Below, piece by piece: positions 5,883 to 6,923 of a stretch of DNA of 6,923 nucleotides (the first letter of the stretch is position 1; every line of letters begins with the position of its first letter). Both the position numbers and the translations under genes were made by a program. The stretch spans positions 1 to 6,923 of the forward strand of contig CALDPW010000058.1 in NCBI GenBank assembly GCA_937911885.1, in the 5' to 3' direction. The notes under the pieces were generated by a model. It saw nothing but the letters and a program-made list of their open reading frames with translations. It was not told the DNA's origin and ran no database searches. This DNA is from an uncultured Clostridia bacterium (GTDB lineage: Bacteria; Bacillota; Clostridia; Christensenellales; UBA1242).

Positions 5883-6365
5883 TTAGCTATAAGTTATAAT
5901 AAACAATGCAAGAACAACTGCAACTGTTATCATTATAATATTTTCTTTAATAAAATCTAGCGCATGTCCTAAGCCCTTAACATGAAATATTACAACACCA
6001 ACAAAATTTGATGCCCTAACAGTTTCGCGTGAACCTTCGTTTTCTTTTGCATCACCTTGTGTATATAACACCGTATTTGAGCCATTATTTAACTTTTCAA
6101 CAACACGGTGAGTCACATTTGCTTCACCCATTTTAAAAGTTATAACATCGCCAACTTCAACTTGATTTATATCAACTTTTTTAATAACAACAACTGTGCC
6201 AATTGGCATTGTTGGAGTCATGGATCCGGTAATAATATTTAGCACTTGATAACCCGAAGCAAAAGCAAAAACAATTGTTATTACAATAGCAAGAGCAACG
6301 TTTGCAAATATTGATCCAATTATTGATAATATGGGATTTTTTGATTTATAAATATTTTTTGTCAT
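5883..6365 (-). CDS. sipW: SipW-like, ER-type signal peptidase I (family S26B)
   Basis: 160 residues, within the usual size for SipW-type enzymes. TM1 lies at about 16-37 and TM2 at about 142-158, with the catalytic domain between them on the outer face. ITGSMTPTMPIG (45-56) carries the nucleophile Ser48. VGDVITF (71-77) is the conserved beta strand. VTHRVVEK (84-91) supplies His86 where ordinary bacterial signal peptidases have the general-base Lys, and TQGDAKENE (102-110) supplies Asp105. This Ser-His-Asp set is that of SipW and of eukaryotic and archaeal signal peptidases. In Bacillus subtilis, SipW matures TasA and TapA of the biofilm matrix. Here four downstream proteins bear the matching signal peptides, so they are its probable substrates. 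AGGTGAC precedes the ATG by three bases. The gene is flanked by terminators on both sides and so is probably transcribed alone. Confidence 0.93.
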   Translation of the reverse strand: MTKNIYKSKNPILSIIGSIFANVALAIVITIVFAFASGYQVLNIITGSMTPTMPIGTVVVIKKVDINQVEVGDVITFKMGEANVTHRVVEKLNNGSNTVLYTQGDAKENEGSRETVRASNFVGVVIFHVKGLGHALDFIKENIIMITVAVVLALFIITYS

Positions 6366-6393
6366 TTGTCACCTAATAAGCTTATAGAATTAT

Positions 6394-6444
6394 TGTTTGA
6401 TAAAAGTGTAACAATATTTAAATACACTAGTAGTTTATCAAACA
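6394..6444. repeat. Interrupted inverted repeat in the sipW promoter region
   Basis: The outer arms TGTTTGATAAA (6394-6404) and TTTATCAAACA (6434-6444) are exact 11-base reverse complements. Inner arms AGTGTA (6405-6410) and TACACT (6423-6428) extend the symmetry, with five unpaired bases (AGTAG) on one side. It lies 29-79 bases upstream of the sipW ATG and covers the candidate -10. It could be a pair of operator half-sites or a leader structure. Confidence 0.55.
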
Positions 6445-6460
6445 TTGTTTAATTTAACAA
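6432..6460 (-). promoter_or_regulatory. Candidate promoter of sipW
   Basis: On the minus strand, TTGTTA (6455-6460, 4 of 6) is separated by 17 bases from TAAACT (6432-6437, 4 of 6), which is preceded by an extended TGA element. The -10 overlaps the distal arm of the inverted repeat. The boxes are weak and an alternative start further downstream is possible. Confidence 0.35.
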
Positions 6461-6501
6461 ATATTTATTAATATTTTAATAATATAAATATAATTAAAAG
6501 C

Positions 6502-6543
6502 AAAAAAAGAGCTGGAACATTTTGTTGTTCCAACTCTTTTTTT
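6502..6543 (-). terminator. Strong intrinsic terminator of the GLUG-type surface protein gene
   Basis: An A7-GAG/CTC-T7 stem continues into TGGAACA/TGTTCCA with a six-base loop. The single non-Watson-Crick position is a U-G wobble when read on the minus strand but a C-A mismatch on the plus strand. The hairpin is therefore more stable for minus-strand transcription. It lies 23 bases after the stop at 6567. Confidence 0.88.
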
Positions 6544-6566
6544 AAACATATTAATCACAATTTATA

Positions 6567-6923
6567 TTATTTAAATACTGGATATCCATTATTTAAATTA
6601 CCTTCGTCAACCTTATAAATATCTTTTAAGTTTGCGTTGGTTGTATATTTTGTTACTAATGCGTCTTTAGTAGGCAATTGTTCAGCTAAATAGATCGAAT
6701 TATCTTGACCATGGGTTTGATAACTACCACCATTTAACAACAAGTATGCATTGTAGTTAAATTCAGCATTTGTTGTGTAAAGAACAGTTGCATTGCCCAA
6801 TACAACACCAAAGCTTGAATTTGTTGTTGTAACTGCATTTGCAGTTGTAATTACCACATAACTATTTTCAATTGGTTTAACTGTTGTACCATAAACAGCA
6901 CCAACAATACCTACAGCACCACA
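6567..6923 (-). CDS. C-terminal end of a probable GLUG-repeat surface protein (5' end cut off)
   Basis: The frame is open to the right edge, giving the last 118 residues before the stop. A GTG at 6855-6857 is in frame but has no ribosome binding site and is internal, because the reading continues upstream through CGAVGIVGAVYGTTVKP. This Gly/Val/Ala-rich stretch (G-x-V-G-x-V-Y-G) resembles the GLUG-type repeats (GGIVGYVYG...) of large exported adhesin-like proteins. The tail NLNNGYPVFK fits the NNGYP-x-x endings common in such proteins. The composition is rich in Asn, Thr, Tyr and Gly with almost no charged residues, as expected outside the cell. No LPxTG sortase signal or C-terminal membrane anchor is present. 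Family placement rests on one visible repeat only, so it is moderate. A strong terminator follows, so it is not cotranscribed with sipW. Confidence 0.6.
   Translation of the reverse strand, partial: CGAVGIVGAVYGTTVKPIENSYVVITTANAVTTTNSSFGVVLGNATVLYTTNAEFNYNAYLLLNGGSYQTHGQDNSIYLAEQLPTKDALVTKYTTNANLKDIYKVDEGNLNNGYPVFK

Noticed and set aside
6855..6857. GTG as the start codon of a 96-residue protein near the right edge
   Set aside because: There is no ribosome binding site before it. The frame continues upstream without a stop to the window edge through a repeat-like sequence, so the protein is a truncated larger one.

Overview
This AT-rich window is coded entirely on the minus strand. Strong AGGAGG-type ribosome binding sites, intrinsic terminators, a Cys-type lipoprotein signal and normal use of TGG for Trp with TAA/TAG stops point to a low-GC Gram-positive (Bacillota), probably an uncultured Clostridia/Bacilli-type bacterium. 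The lineage is inferred from style, not from a marker gene.

The core is a SipW/TasA-type secretion locus. In order of transcription (high to low coordinates) it contains: the C-terminal end of a probable GLUG-repeat surface protein (6567-6923, cut by the right edge) with its own terminator; a SipW-like, ER-type signal peptidase I with Ser48/His86/Asp105 (5883-6365), also followed by a terminator; three small secreted TasA/camelysin-like proteins in one run (5043-5765, 4351-5007, 3609-4304) behind a good sigma-A promoter and closed by a hairpin that overlaps the last stop codon; a divergent membrane-anchored relative (2855-3460); then a second run led by another TasA-like protein (1949-2713), a two-transmembrane relative with a long cytoplasmic N-terminus (759-1922), and a lipoprotein metallophosphoesterase (1-747, cut by the left edge).

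Four of the six TasA-like proteins carry the short hydrophobic segment ending in [AV]T[FY][AS]W that marks SipW-type substrates. The other two have a membrane segment but no such site, so they would stay anchored. Five of the six share an aromatic signature (DGYYYY or GWWYY type). Three share a C-terminal W-x3-P-x2-W motif, including both anchored members. The simplest model is a cell-surface fibre or matrix: the peptidase releases several subunits, and one or two uncleaved relatives hold or nucleate them at the membrane. This model is inference.

Intergenic DNA is short; no gap exceeds about 210 bases. It holds four intrinsic terminators, three or four candidate promoters, a perfect 24-base palindrome over a -10 box, and an inverted repeat upstream of the peptidase gene. 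No tRNA, rRNA, CRISPR or insertion sequence was seen.
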